This document shows, piece by piece, positions 33,455-43,700 of a DNA stretch of 64,000 nt. Within the stretch, counting starts at the first letter, position 1, and each line of letters starts with the position of its first letter. Position numbers and translations under genes: made by a program. The stretch comes from a virus, in the IMG/VR virus record IMGVR_UViG_3300008116_000055, positions 1-64,000 of that record; one strand, written 5' to 3'. The notes beneath the pieces are model-generated. The model was not told the origin of the DNA, did not search any database, and was given only the letters and a program-made list of their open reading frames with translations.

Positions 33455-34831
33455 ATGTCAGAAAAAAATTTTGGTTTTCTCGGAGCGTCATTTCAACAAA
33501 CGTTAATTAAATCAATTGTAGAGGATAAAAAGTACGGTGAACAGATTATTGATGTAATCGAGAGCAAATATTTTGATAATAGTTCTTTTAGATTTATTAC
33601 CTCCCATATCAAAGAGTACTATCAGAAATATGGGAAAATTCCTGATTATCAAAGTTTGTGTCAAACTATAATTCTTGAAATGGGTTCACAAGAAACCGCG
33701 AGAATACATTTAGATACAATTCACGACATCAAAGAAAATACCGTAGATGACCCAATGGTCAGAGAAGAGGCTTTGAATTTTTGTAAACAACAAAATTTAA
33801 AGAAGGAACTTAAAATGGTAACAACCATTATTGAAAATGGTAAATTCCAAGAGTATCATAAGATTGAAGGTATTATTCAAAAGGCACTACAAGTCGGATT
33901 ACCACCTGAAGAATGTATGGATGTTTTTCACAATATCGACGCCGCTTTAGAAAAAGATAATAGACAACCAATACCAACAGGTATAGAGGGTCTTGACACC
34001 GCTTTAAAAGGTGGTTTGGGTATTGGGGAACTTGGTGTTGTATTAGCACCAACAGGTACGGGTAAAACGACCATATTATCATTATTTGCAAATACTGCTT
34101 ACTTACATGGGTACAATGTTCTTCAAATATTTTTTGAAGACAATCCCGATAACATCAAAAAGAAACATTACACAATTTGGTCAGGAATTGCACCCGATGA
34201 ACAACCTGAAAATAAAGATTTTGTAAAAGAAAAGATAAACGAGGTTCAAACTCAAAGTAAAGGAACCTTGGATATTTTAAAGTTACCAAGTGATTCAGTT
34301 TCAATATCTGAGATTAAATCTCGATTGAGAAAAAGAATTTCAGAAGGTAAAAAGATTGACCTTTTAGTTATTGATTATGTCGACTGTATCAGTCCCGAAA
34401 AATCTAATTTCGGTGAAGAATGGAAAGGTGAAGGTTCAGTAATGAGAAGTTTAGAAGCGATGACAAGTGAATTTGGAATTGTTATATGGACGGCTACTCA
34501 GGGTAACAGAGAATCTATTTCATCTGAAGTTGTAAACAGTGACCAAATGGGTGGGTCAATTAAAAAAGCGCAAATTGCCCACGTAATTTTATCAATAGGT
34601 AAAACCATAGAACAAAAAGAACATAACTTAGCAACCATGACTTTACTTAAGTCAAGAATTGGTCGTGACGGAATTATTTGGCAGAATTGTAAATTTGACA
34701 ATAGACTGTTAGTCATTGATACTGAGTCTCAAACAACACTCCTTGGTCATAAAGAGGAGAAACAAAAAAACGCTGCTGACAGGGTGAGAGAAGCTTTCAC
34801 CAAAAGACAGGAAACTTTAAACAGAAATTAA
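33455..34831 (+). CDS. 41: Replicative DNA helicase (DnaB/gp41-like)
   Basis: This is a hexameric 5'-3' helicase. The product has 458 residues (T4 gp41 has 475). Walker [10 protein letters not shown] begins at residue 198, inside [20 protein letters not shown]. Walker B LLVIDYVD has D307. The DnaB-type motif H4 region follows ([12 protein letters not shown]). The N-terminal helical domain of about 150 residues is typical of gp41. The gene starts 14 nt after the small upstream protein and precedes nrdB. A helicase-primase equivalent (gp61-like) was not seen in this window. Confidence 0.92.
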   Translation: MSEKNFGFLGASFQQTLIKSIVEDKKYGEQIIDVIESKYFDNSSFRFITSHIKEYYQKYGKIPDYQSLCQTIILEMGSQETARIHLDTIHDIKENTVDDPMVREEALNFCKQQNLKKELKMVTTIIENGKFQEYHKIEGIIQKALQVGLPPEECMDVFHNIDAALEKDNRQPIPTGIEGLDTALKGGLGIGELGVVLAPTGTGKTTILSLFANTAYLHGYNVLQIFFEDNPDNIKKKHYTIWSGIAPDEQPENKDFVKEKINEVQTQSKGTLDILKLPSDSVSISEIKSRLRKRISEGKKIDLLVIDYVDCISPEKSNFGEEWKGEGSVMRSLEAMTSEFGIVIWTATQGNRESISSEVVNSDQMGGSIKKAQIAHVILSIGKTIEQKEHNLATMTLLKSRIGRDGIIWQNCKFDNRLLVIDTESQTTLLGHKEEKQKNAADRVREAFTKRQETLNRN

Positions 34832-34845
34832 TAATTATTATCACC

Positions 34846-35823
34846 ATGACAGAGAAGATTTTGAAAGAAAATCCAGGACGTTTTGTCCTTTTTCCAATCG
34901 AACACCACGACATTTGGAAACTTTACAAACAACAAGAAGCATGTTTTTGGACTGCTGAAGAAATTGATTTAGCTCAAGACATTTATGATTGGGAAAACAA
35001 ACTAAATGAAGATGAACAACATTTTGTTAAAAACGTATTAGCATTTTTCGCCGCTTCGGATGGTATTGTAAATGAAAACATTGCAATGAATTTTGTGAAT
35101 GCGGTACAATATACGGAAGCTAAAATGTTTTATGGTTTCCAAATCATGATGGAAAATATTCACAGTGAAACTTATTCTTTGTTGATTGATACATATATCA
35201 AGGATAAACAAGAACAAGGTAGATTATTTAATGCAATTGACACAATCCCTGCTGTTAAGAAAAAGGCGGAATGGGCGTTAAAGTATATTGAAAAGGGTAC
35301 CTTCGTTGAAAGACTTATTGCCTTTGCTGCTGTTGAGGGTATTTTCTTTTCTGGCTCATTCTGTTCTATTTTCTGGCTCAAAAAACGTGGTTTAATGCCG
35401 GGTTTAACCTTTTCAAATGAGCTTATTTCAAGAGATGAAGGAATGCACTGTGACTTTGCTTGTCATTTGTTTAATCACCATATTGAAAATAAATTAAGTG
35501 AGAAGAGAATTAAAGACATTATCTGTGGAGCTTTAGAGATTGAAAAAGAATTTATTTTAGAGGCACTACCTGTTAAACTAATTGGTATGAATTCAGATTT
35601 GATGTCTCAATATTTGGAATTTGTGACCGATAGACTATTAATGTCATTAAATTGTTCAAAGGTCTACAATGTTGAAAATCCATTTGATTTCATGCAAAAT
35701 ATTGCTCTTCAAGGTAAGACTAATTTCTTTGAAAAAAGAGTTGCTGAATATCAAAAAGCTGGTGTGAATAATAACGTTTCCATTGAAGATATGGATACAT
35801 CATTTGAAGATATAGATTTTTAA
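34846..35823 (+). CDS. nrdB: Ribonucleotide reductase class Ia, beta subunit (NrdB)
   Basis: This subunit carries the diiron-tyrosyl radical that drives dNTP production with NrdA. The product has 325 residues. All metal ligands and the radical Tyr align with mammalian R2: D72 (ASDG), E103 and H106 (ENIH), Y110 (ETYSLLID), E164 (VEGIFF), E198 and H201 (RDEGMHCDF). The sequence is strikingly eukaryote-like, for example [20 protein letters not shown] and [19 protein letters not shown], as in Bacteroidota, rather than the E. coli type. It is followed 7 nt later by nrdA. Confidence 0.97.
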   Translation: MTEKILKENPGRFVLFPIEHHDIWKLYKQQEACFWTAEEIDLAQDIYDWENKLNEDEQHFVKNVLAFFAASDGIVNENIAMNFVNAVQYTEAKMFYGFQIMMENIHSETYSLLIDTYIKDKQEQGRLFNAIDTIPAVKKKAEWALKYIEKGTFVERLIAFAAVEGIFFSGSFCSIFWLKKRGLMPGLTFSNELISRDEGMHCDFACHLFNHHIENKLSEKRIKDIICGALEIEKEFILEALPVKLIGMNSDLMSQYLEFVTDRLLMSLNCSKVYNVENPFDFMQNIALQGKTNFFEKRVAEYQKAGVNNNVSIEDMDTSFEDIDF

Positions 35824-35830
35824 TTAGATT

Positions 35831-38263
35831 ATGAAAGTAAAAAAGAGAGATGGCTCATTGGAAGAAATGAGATATGACAAAATCACCAGAAGAATACAAT
35901 ATTTCTGTGATGATTTGAATTTAGAATACATTGACCCAACATTAGTGACTCTTAAAGTTACTCAAGGGATTTACGATGGTATATCTACAACTGAGTTGGA
36001 CACATTAGCAGCCGAGACGGCTGCGTCTATGGTAACAACACATTCAGACTATGCTAAATTAGCTGGAAGATTGGCGGTGTCAAATCTACATAAAACGACA
36101 CCAAAAAAGTTTTCCCAATGTATTAAAGAACTTCACTCATTTATTGAACCAAGAACAGGAAAAGATTCATCTTTAATATCAGATGAGGTTTATCAATTTG
36201 TGATTCAAAACAAAGAATCTTTAGATGGTGCGATTGTTCAAGAGAGAGATTTTGATTTTGATTATTTTGGATTTAAAACTCTTGAACGTTCTTACCTTTT
36301 GAAAATCGGAAGAAGAATCGTTGAAAGACCTCAATATATGTACATGAGAGTTGCTGTTGGTATTTGTAATGGTGACTTAGAAACTGCTTTGAGAATTTAT
36401 GACGATTTATCACAACATTTTTACACTCACGCAACTCCAACTTTGTTTAATGCCGGTACTCGTAGACCACAAATGTCTTCTTGTTTCTTAATTGGTAATA
36501 AAGGTGATGACATTGATGGTTTGTTTGACACAATTAAAGATGTTGCTAAAATTTCAAAATGGGCTGGTGGTATCGGACTACATGTTCATGATGTTAGAGC
36601 CAAGGGTTCATATATTAAAGGAACAGGTGGTGAATCAGACGGACTACTCCCGATGATGAAAACATACAATGAAGTCGCTCGTTGGATTAATCAGGGTGGT
36701 AAAAGAAAAGGTTCTTTCGCGATTTATCTTGAGCCATGGCACGCAGATGTTTTTGAATTTATTGATTTGAGAAAAAATCACGGTAAAGAAGAATTAAGGG
36801 CTCGTGATTTATTCTTAGCGATGTGGACACCCAATCTTTTTATGAAAAGAGTTGAGGAAGACGGGGAGTGGTCACTATTTTCACCTGATGAAGCTCCTGG
36901 TTTGTCAGACGCTTATGATGACCCATTTTCTTTTACTCAAGAATTCACAGAATTGTACGAAAGGTATGAGAAAGAGGGTCGAGCAAGAAAAGTTGTTAAA
37001 GCGAGAAAATTAATGGACGCAATTTTAACGGCACAAATTGAGACCGGTACCCCATACATGTTGTACAAGGATGCTGCTAATTACAAATCAAACCAAAAGA
37101 ACTTAGGTACAATTAAATCATCTAATTTGTGTACCGAGATTATTGAGTACTCAAGCCCAACAGAACAAGCGGTTTGTAATTTAGCGTCAATCGCATTACC
37201 AAAATACATCATTAATAAAGAATTTAATCATGAACTACTTTATGATAATGTATATCAAGTTGTGAAAAACCTAAACAACGTTATTGATTTGAATTTTTAC
37301 CCTACTGAGGAAACAAAACTTTCAAACATGAAACATAGACCAGTTGGTTTAGGTGTACAAGGATTGGCGGATGTGTTTTGTATGTTAAAATTACCTTTTG
37401 AAAGTGAGGATTCGGACAAATTACAAGTAGAAATATTTGAAACAATTTATTTCGCGGCTCTCACATCGTCTAAAGACTTGGCTGTTGAAAACGGGGCGTA
37501 CTCTTCATTTGAAGGTTCTCCGTTATCTAAAGGTCAATTTCAATACGAGTTATGGGGTAAAACAGACAAGGACACAAGTGGAAGATGGGATTGGAAGTCA
37601 CTAAGAAAAGATGTTGTTAAACATGGTGTAAGAAACTCTCTATTAGTTGCTCCTATGCCAACAGCATCTACCGCACAAATTCTTGGTAATAATGAAGCAT
37701 TTGAACCATTTACATCTAACCTTTACTCAAGAAGAACATTAGGAGGTGAATTTATTGTAATCAATAAACATCTCGTAAATGAATTACTTGAAAGAGGATT
37801 GTGGTCTGACGAATTAAAGAAAAAACTAATCATGGAAAATGGTTCTGTTCAAAACATTCCTGAGGTACCTGTTGATGTGAAAGAAGTTTACAAAACAGTT
37901 TGGGAAATGTCTCAAAAAAGAATCTTAACCATGGCGGCAAACAGGTCAATTTACATTGACCAATCACAGTCTTTAAATTTATTTATTGACAACGCAAACA
38001 AAACCAAAGTTTTAGCCGCACATCTTTATGGATGGAAACTTGGTTTAAAAACGGGTATGTATTATTTACGAACCAGAGCTGCTGTTGACCCATTAAAGGG
38101 TTTAGGAATCGACACCTCAACAGCAAAACCCACAGTTGAAGCTAAAGAAGTACAAAATACTTCATACAACCAAAATAATCAAAAAGAAGAAGAAGTCGTG
38201 GAGATGTCAATACCATCAAGACCAACAGATTCTCCTTTTGAATGTGAAGGTTGTGGCTCGTAA
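35831..38263 (+). CDS. nrdA: Ribonucleotide reductase class Ia, alpha subunit (NrdA)
   Basis: This is the catalytic subunit that reduces NDPs to dNDPs. The product has 810 residues. The N-terminal ATP-cone is present (MKVKKRDGSLEEMRYDKITR). Active-site features: C218 in MSSCFL, N432-L-C434-T-E436, and the partner C449 in AVCNLAS. The loop MPTASTAQILGNNEAFEP and YSRRTLGGEF follow. The tail ends in CEGCGS, the redox CxxC used for re-reduction. Like NrdB it is the eukaryote-like type. A strong terminator lies about 90 nt after the stop, so uvsX to nrdA probably form one unit. Confidence 0.97.
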   Translation: MKVKKRDGSLEEMRYDKITRRIQYFCDDLNLEYIDPTLVTLKVTQGIYDGISTTELDTLAAETAASMVTTHSDYAKLAGRLAVSNLHKTTPKKFSQCIKELHSFIEPRTGKDSSLISDEVYQFVIQNKESLDGAIVQERDFDFDYFGFKTLERSYLLKIGRRIVERPQYMYMRVAVGICNGDLETALRIYDDLSQHFYTHATPTLFNAGTRRPQMSSCFLIGNKGDDIDGLFDTIKDVAKISKWAGGIGLHVHDVRAKGSYIKGTGGESDGLLPMMKTYNEVARWINQGGKRKGSFAIYLEPWHADVFEFIDLRKNHGKEELRARDLFLAMWTPNLFMKRVEEDGEWSLFSPDEAPGLSDAYDDPFSFTQEFTELYERYEKEGRARKVVKARKLMDAILTAQIETGTPYMLYKDAANYKSNQKNLGTIKSSNLCTEIIEYSSPTEQAVCNLASIALPKYIINKEFNHELLYDNVYQVVKNLNNVIDLNFYPTEETKLSNMKHRPVGLGVQGLADVFCMLKLPFESEDSDKLQVEIFETIYFAALTSSKDLAVENGAYSSFEGSPLSKGQFQYELWGKTDKDTSGRWDWKSLRKDVVKHGVRNSLLVAPMPTASTAQILGNNEAFEPFTSNLYSRRTLGGEFIVINKHLVNELLERGLWSDELKKKLIMENGSVQNIPEVPVDVKEVYKTVWEMSQKRILTMAANRSIYIDQSQSLNLFIDNANKTKVLAAHLYGWKLGLKTGMYYLRTRAAVDPLKGLGIDTSTAKPTVEAKEVQNTSYNQNNQKEEEVVEMSIPSRPTDSPFECEGCGS

Positions 38264-38350
38264 CTGTAGGTGGCTCCATTGATATTTTATAATTAACCAT
38301 ACATCTACTTTGTTTGATTATACAGGAGCAAAAAAATCAAACAATATATA

Positions 38351-38376
38351 ATCCCAACTTCGGTTGGGATTTTTTT
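38351..38376 (+). terminator. Rho-independent terminator with UUCG loop
   Basis: ATCCCAAC (38351-38358), a TTCG tetraloop and GTTGGGAT (38363-38370) are followed by T6. It ends the recombination/replication/RNR block before the baseplate operon. The rest of the 150-nt gap 38264-38413 shows no gene. Confidence 0.92.
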
Positions 38377-38402
38377 ATTTATTAGTATTTGTTCTTTAGT
38401 TA

Positions 38403-38410
38403 TATTTATT
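38403..38410 (+). promoter_or_regulatory. Late-type element TATTTATT upstream of gp25
   Basis: TATTTATT lies 3 nt before the gp25-like ATG at 38414. A second copy (38376-38383) overlaps the end of the terminator T-run. Confidence 0.4.
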
Positions 38411-38413
38411 AGT

Positions 38414-38866
38414 ATGGCGATTACATATGGTATAGATTTTCCATTCAGAATTAGTCCTAAGGGTGATTTTTTGGTTATGACCGAAACCCCTGAGAGAGAG
38501 ATTCGTGCAAACTTGATTCACTTGTTATTAACAAGAAAGGGTTCAAGATATTATTTACCTGATTTTGGGACTAGATTATATGAATTTATTTTTGAACCAA
38601 ATGACGCTGTAACATGGGGTCAGATAGAAGATGAAATAAGAACTGCGGTGAAATTATACATACCTAATTTAGAAATAAAATCAATTAGAGTTACACCCGC
38701 TGACCAAGACCCTGAAGAATCTATGAGCCCACAAGAAGATGAGGACTCAAGATTGTTTAGAGTTTCTGATTATTCAACCAAACCATATACCGCAAAAGTT
38801 CGAATTGACTATGACATAAATAACGAACCTTTTGTTTCGTCCGATTTTATAATTATTAACATATAA
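38414..38866 (+). CDS. 25: Baseplate wedge protein gp25-like
   Basis: This wedge subunit links baseplate to sheath. The product has 150 residues (T4 gp25 has 132). The gpW/gp25 family pattern is clear: IDFPFRISPKGDF, then REIRANLIHLLLTRKGSRYY, LPDFGTRLYEFIFEPND and a C-terminal strand (VRIDYDINNEPF). An acidic insert (DQDPEESMSPQEDEDS) accounts for the extra length. It begins a baseplate operon and is followed one base later by the gp6-like gene, the order found in many contractile-tailed phages. Confidence 0.93.
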   Translation: MAITYGIDFPFRISPKGDFLVMTETPEREIRANLIHLLLTRKGSRYYLPDFGTRLYEFIFEPNDAVTWGQIEDEIRTAVKLYIPNLEIKSIRVTPADQDPEESMSPQEDEDSRLFRVSDYSTKPYTAKVRIDYDINNEPFVSSDFIIINI

Positions 38867-38867
38867 T

Positions 38868-40700
38868 ATGGCTAAAAAAATATCATACGCCGTCAGAGAC
38901 TTTGCGAGTTTAAGACAGGAACTAGTTAATCTCACAAGGGAATATTATCCCGATTTGATTAAGAATACAAATGACGCATCAATTTATTCTGTTTTATTGG
39001 ATTTAAATGCCGCTGTGACAGACAATTTACATTTTCACATTGATAGGGTTTGGCAAGAGACAATGCTAGATTTTGCACAACAAAGACAATCATTGTATCA
39101 TATTGCCAAAACATATGGTATGAGAATACCAGGTAATAGACCATCGGTTTCTTTGTGTGATTTTACAATACAAGTACCTGTTAGAGGAGATAAAGAAGAT
39201 GAGCGTTATTTGGGGACTATAAAATCAGGTGCACAAGTATCGGGTGGGGGACAAGTTTTTGAAACCATCGACGATATTGATTTCTCAAATCCCTTCAATA
39301 AAAGAGGTGAACCAAACAGATTAAAAATCCCAAATTTTGATGGTAATAATAGACTCATATCATACTCAATTGTAAAAAGAGAAGCTGTTGTAAATGGTGT
39401 AACAAGAATATATAGAAAAGTTATAACAGAAGTTGACCAAAAACCTTTCTTAAAAATATTCTTACCTGAACAAAACATATTAGGGGTGAGTGGAGTAATT
39501 CATAAAGAGGGAACAAACTTTGTAAATAATCCAACTAACTCTGAATTTTTAAGTTCTGAAAATAAATGGTACGAAGTAAAATCATTAATACAAGATAAAG
39601 TATTTGTGCCCGACCCAACATCGGCATCTGATAGTGATAATTTCATATCGGGAACATACGTTCCAGTTACAAATAAATTTATTACAGAATATACTCCCGA
39701 AAATTATTTTTCGGTAACATTTGGTTCTGGTAATGTTAATCCATTGGATAATTTGGACAACTATAACCAAGGTACTTTAAGAGTAAGTCTTGGAACGTAT
39801 TTGAATAACCTATCATTAGGTGCTTTACCGAAATCAAATACAACGTTATTCATAAAATATAGAATTGGAGGAGGTAAGGATAGTAATCTCGGTATTGATA
39901 TTATTACAAGTGTAGATAATGTTGAATTTTCTATTAATGGACCTAACTCATCAACGAACACTCAAGTACAAAATTCTTTAACCGTAACCAACGTAACACC
40001 AGCTGTTGGAGGTGCGGACCAACCCACAATTGAAGAAGTTAGAAACATGATAGCATATAACTTCTCTGCACAAAATAGGGCGGTAACTCTTAATGATTAT
40101 AAATCTTTAATTGAGACAATGCCATCAACATATGGGGCTCCCGCTAAGGTAAACGTGATGGAAGAAGACAATAAAATAAAAATTAAATTATTGTCATATG
40201 ATGAGAATGGTAATCTTATTGATACTGTTTCAAACACATTAAAAAACAACATTTTATCTTACTTAGCCGAGTACCGAATGGTTAATGACTTTTTAGAAGT
40301 TCAAAGCGGTGAAGTGGTTGATTTCACACTAGAGATTGACGTTGTTATTGATAAAAATGGTAACCAAACAGAGATTGTTAAAACTATTATCGAGGATACT
40401 GTTAGTTATTTTTCAATTGAAAAAAGAAAAATGGGTGACCCATTATTTGTTGGTGATTTATATAAAACAATAGGTGAAGTAAATGGAGTGGTAAACGCTG
40501 TCGATATAAGAGTTTTCAATAACGTAGGTGGAGAATATTCATCTTCTGAAGTGTTACAATCATATATTGACCCAACCACAAAAGAAATTGCTCAATCCGA
40601 TATGACTATCTATATGAAATCTAACCAAATATATCAAATAAGATTTCCTCAGAAAGATATAAAAGTTAGAGTAAAAACATTAGGAACGACTACATTCTAA
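38868..40700 (+). CDS. 6: Baseplate wedge protein gp6-like (baseplate J family)
   Basis: This is a core wedge protein. The product has 610 residues (T4 gp6 has 660). The N-terminal DFASLRQELVNLTREYYPD and the segment DLNAAVTDNLHFHIDRV are typical of gp6/baseplate J. The C-terminal half has TIEEVRNMIAYNFSAQNRAV, then LNDYKSLIETMPSTYG, the conserved J-family core, and ends with short beta repeats. It follows gp25 with one base between them. The next gene starts 52 nt later with its own TATTTATA element. Confidence 0.93.
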   Translation: MAKKISYAVRDFASLRQELVNLTREYYPDLIKNTNDASIYSVLLDLNAAVTDNLHFHIDRVWQETMLDFAQQRQSLYHIAKTYGMRIPGNRPSVSLCDFTIQVPVRGDKEDERYLGTIKSGAQVSGGGQVFETIDDIDFSNPFNKRGEPNRLKIPNFDGNNRLISYSIVKREAVVNGVTRIYRKVITEVDQKPFLKIFLPEQNILGVSGVIHKEGTNFVNNPTNSEFLSSENKWYEVKSLIQDKVFVPDPTSASDSDNFISGTYVPVTNKFITEYTPENYFSVTFGSGNVNPLDNLDNYNQGTLRVSLGTYLNNLSLGALPKSNTTLFIKYRIGGGKDSNLGIDIITSVDNVEFSINGPNSSTNTQVQNSLTVTNVTPAVGGADQPTIEEVRNMIAYNFSAQNRAVTLNDYKSLIETMPSTYGAPAKVNVMEEDNKIKIKLLSYDENGNLIDTVSNTLKNNILSYLAEYRMVNDFLEVQSGEVVDFTLEIDVVIDKNGNQTEIVKTIIEDTVSYFSIEKRKMGDPLFVGDLYKTIGEVNGVVNAVDIRVFNNVGGEYSSSEVLQSYIDPTTKEIAQSDMTIYMKSNQIYQIRFPQKDIKVRVKTLGTTTF

Positions 40701-40739
40701 TTTAATTTTTATTTATTTTTCTGGAAATCCATAATTTTC

Positions 40740-40747
40740 TATTTATA
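40740..40747 (+). promoter_or_regulatory. Late-type element TATTTATA
   Basis: TATTTATA lies 5 nt before the ATG at 40753, in the 52-nt gap after gp6. Confidence 0.4.
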
Positions 40748-40752
40748 GAATA

Positions 40753-43700
40753 ATGCAGAAACACAGAATTTCCACAAATATAGGTAAAGACCAAAAAGTT
40801 GTTGTCGAATTAAAAAACGACTTTGACTTATTGGAAATATTATCCCTTAAATTCACACAGACGGAGGTATACTCCTCAATGTGTGCGGACTATGGTGTTG
40901 TTTGTGGAAGAATCTTTGTAAACAATGGATTCGGTGTTCCAAATGCTAGAGTTTCTATTTTCATTCCAATATCCGAAGAAGATTCAAACGACCCCGTAAT
41001 TTCTGAGTTATATCCATTTACCACGGTAGATAGTAAAAATGATGAAGGATATAGATATAATCTTTTACCAAGTCGAAAACAACACGGTGGACACGAACCA
41101 ACCGGTACATTCCCTGACCAAAAAGATATTTTAACGAGAGAAGAGGTTCTTGAGGTTTATGAAAAATATTACAAATACACTGTAAAAACAAACGATGCTG
41201 GTGACTTCATGATTTGGGGTGTTCCTGTAGGGACACAAACAATTCATGTTGATGTAGATTTATCTGATATTGGGTGTTTTTCACTTAGACCTGACGATTT
41301 TATTAGACAAGGTTTAGGTGTTGACAAATTCAAAAATACATATTCGTACAAAGCGTCAAATGATTTAGACACTTTACCTCAAATAGTTTCTTTTAATCAA
41401 ACTATAGAAGTTTATCCTTTTTGGGGTAACGAAGATTTATGTGAAATTGGATTAACCAGAACTGATTTTGATTTATCAAGTAAAGGGGTTAAAGTAGAGC
41501 CAAAAGCGTATCTATTAGGTTCAATATATTCGGATAAAGGTAAAAATACAATAAATAAAAATTGTAGACCAAGAGGTGAGATGGGTCGAAAATGTGATTT
41601 AACCACATTTGATGCTGTTATTGAAATAATAAGGTTTACACCAAATAAAGACAGTAGTGGTCGACCAATACTTGAGAGATACGAAATACAAGAAGATATC
41701 GAGGACGATGGTTCATTTGTGGTCCCATTACCCATGAACATGGATTTTGTGTACACAAATGAATTTGGTGAAAATGAAACAACAAATGACCCTAACAAAG
41801 GAATACCAACATCGGCTTGTTATAGATTCAGAATATCAGGTAAAAATGAAACTTTAGGTAGGGTTAGATATGTTGCTAGTTATTTGATACCAAACATTAG
41901 GGAGTACAATTCCGACGTTGATGGTTCATATGCGTTTTCATTAAATTGGGACGACTACCCAACTTCAGCCACAAGTTCATCAGTAATATTCAATCAGACT
42001 TATGGAAGTTATTATCCTGAGGATTATTTCTATAGATTTACATATAACAAAGTCTACACTGTAACATCTTACATGGGTGGGCATTTTAAAGGTGGTAAAG
42101 ACAACTTTTTAGGTATAAAAGATATTGCACCAAAAGCGGAAGAAGATTGCGAATCAAGTGTTGTCACCCCACCAATAAATTATGCGTGGAGAAAGTTTAG
42201 TTTTGCAATTCTTTTGGCGATTATTATTAATGCGTTCGAAAGAGTCATATATACCGCCTTTGTTGGTGCTGTTCAAATTATCATTGCTCCATTTCAATTA
42301 ATTTATGAAAAAGTTAGAATTGGTCCTTGGAATATTTTAGGATGGACTTTTTATTGGGCACCTTTTGACGGGTGGGATGAATCAATTATTGAACCATTAC
42401 AAGCATTGGGAACAGTAAGATTAAGTTTAACAATATATCCCGAATGTGAATCTTGTGATGAAATTCAAGTTTTTACGGAAGATTCGTCGACTGACACCGA
42501 CCCTTCTAACATATATCAAAAAGTCGCTAGTGGTACCGCGGTTCGAGACAAACTTACTTTTTTGGTTAATTGTACAACATACACTTTACCACCACCAACT
42601 ACTGGCACAACCACCTATACTTGGAGAGATTGTACTAATAACTCAATTCAATCCCAATCAATACCATTTAGTGGGTCATCAGTTACAGGTGTTTGCGCTA
42701 GAGATGGTTCTATGTCCTACGCTGGTGGAGATGGTGTACCCGTGGTAACAGGAACCTGTGATTCCACGGTGACAGATATTTTTATATGTGACTATGACCC
42801 AACTGAAAGAGAATATTTTTTAAGTGAATCACCCTCAAGTGGTTTAACATCTTATTATTATACGGGTTACACGTATGGACAATCATTATCAACAATTATA
42901 AACAATATAATAGTAAATCCTAATAGAAATTATTACATAAGGGTTACTTCTTATCTAGCTCATTCAGGTGCACAAACGGCCGATATTACAGCATTAAGTG
43001 GATTAACAACAGGAAATAGTTATACTTTTCTTTACAGAAACTATACTTGTGGTTCAACAACAGGTGTTTTAGGTAGAGATTTAGCGTCCGCAAATTCGTG
43101 GTTACAATGGAACGACCCAACAATCCCAAAAGATTATGTTTGGTCGGGATTCACTTACGAAATATACGATTCAAATTACCCGATAACCGGTTCAACAACA
43201 AGCTCGTTTGATTCCACATCTTTACCCGAAGGGTGTTTATCTCAAAATACAATATATGACGATAGTGGTATTGTAAAAATAAGTTACTGTGCAAGCGGTA
43301 CTACTGCCGATTATAGTGGAACAACGGCAAACCCTGGTACAAATTGTAATAATTTAAACTTAATGGTAGTTGGACAAGCAGCAGCTAATGACTTGTCCAA
43401 AAACCCTTGTTCGATAAAATGTGACACGAGAAGTGGTTTTTCTGAATTTAGATTTGGTGTTTACACAGTAATTCCCGCGGCTCATACAGACAATAGAGAT
43501 GTACAATTTAAATTAATCAGAGAATATGCAAGAAGAAAATTGGTAAATAAAGTTTTCTGCGAAGGTATTGCTAATTATTCCTTTTTTGACAACTGGTTAG
43601 CGGGTTCTCTTTATATGTTCCCTTTCAAAGCTAGAGTGAGATGGGACAATGAAGAAACTTTAGATTTGAACGTCAGAGGGACCAATTACTGTCAAAATTT

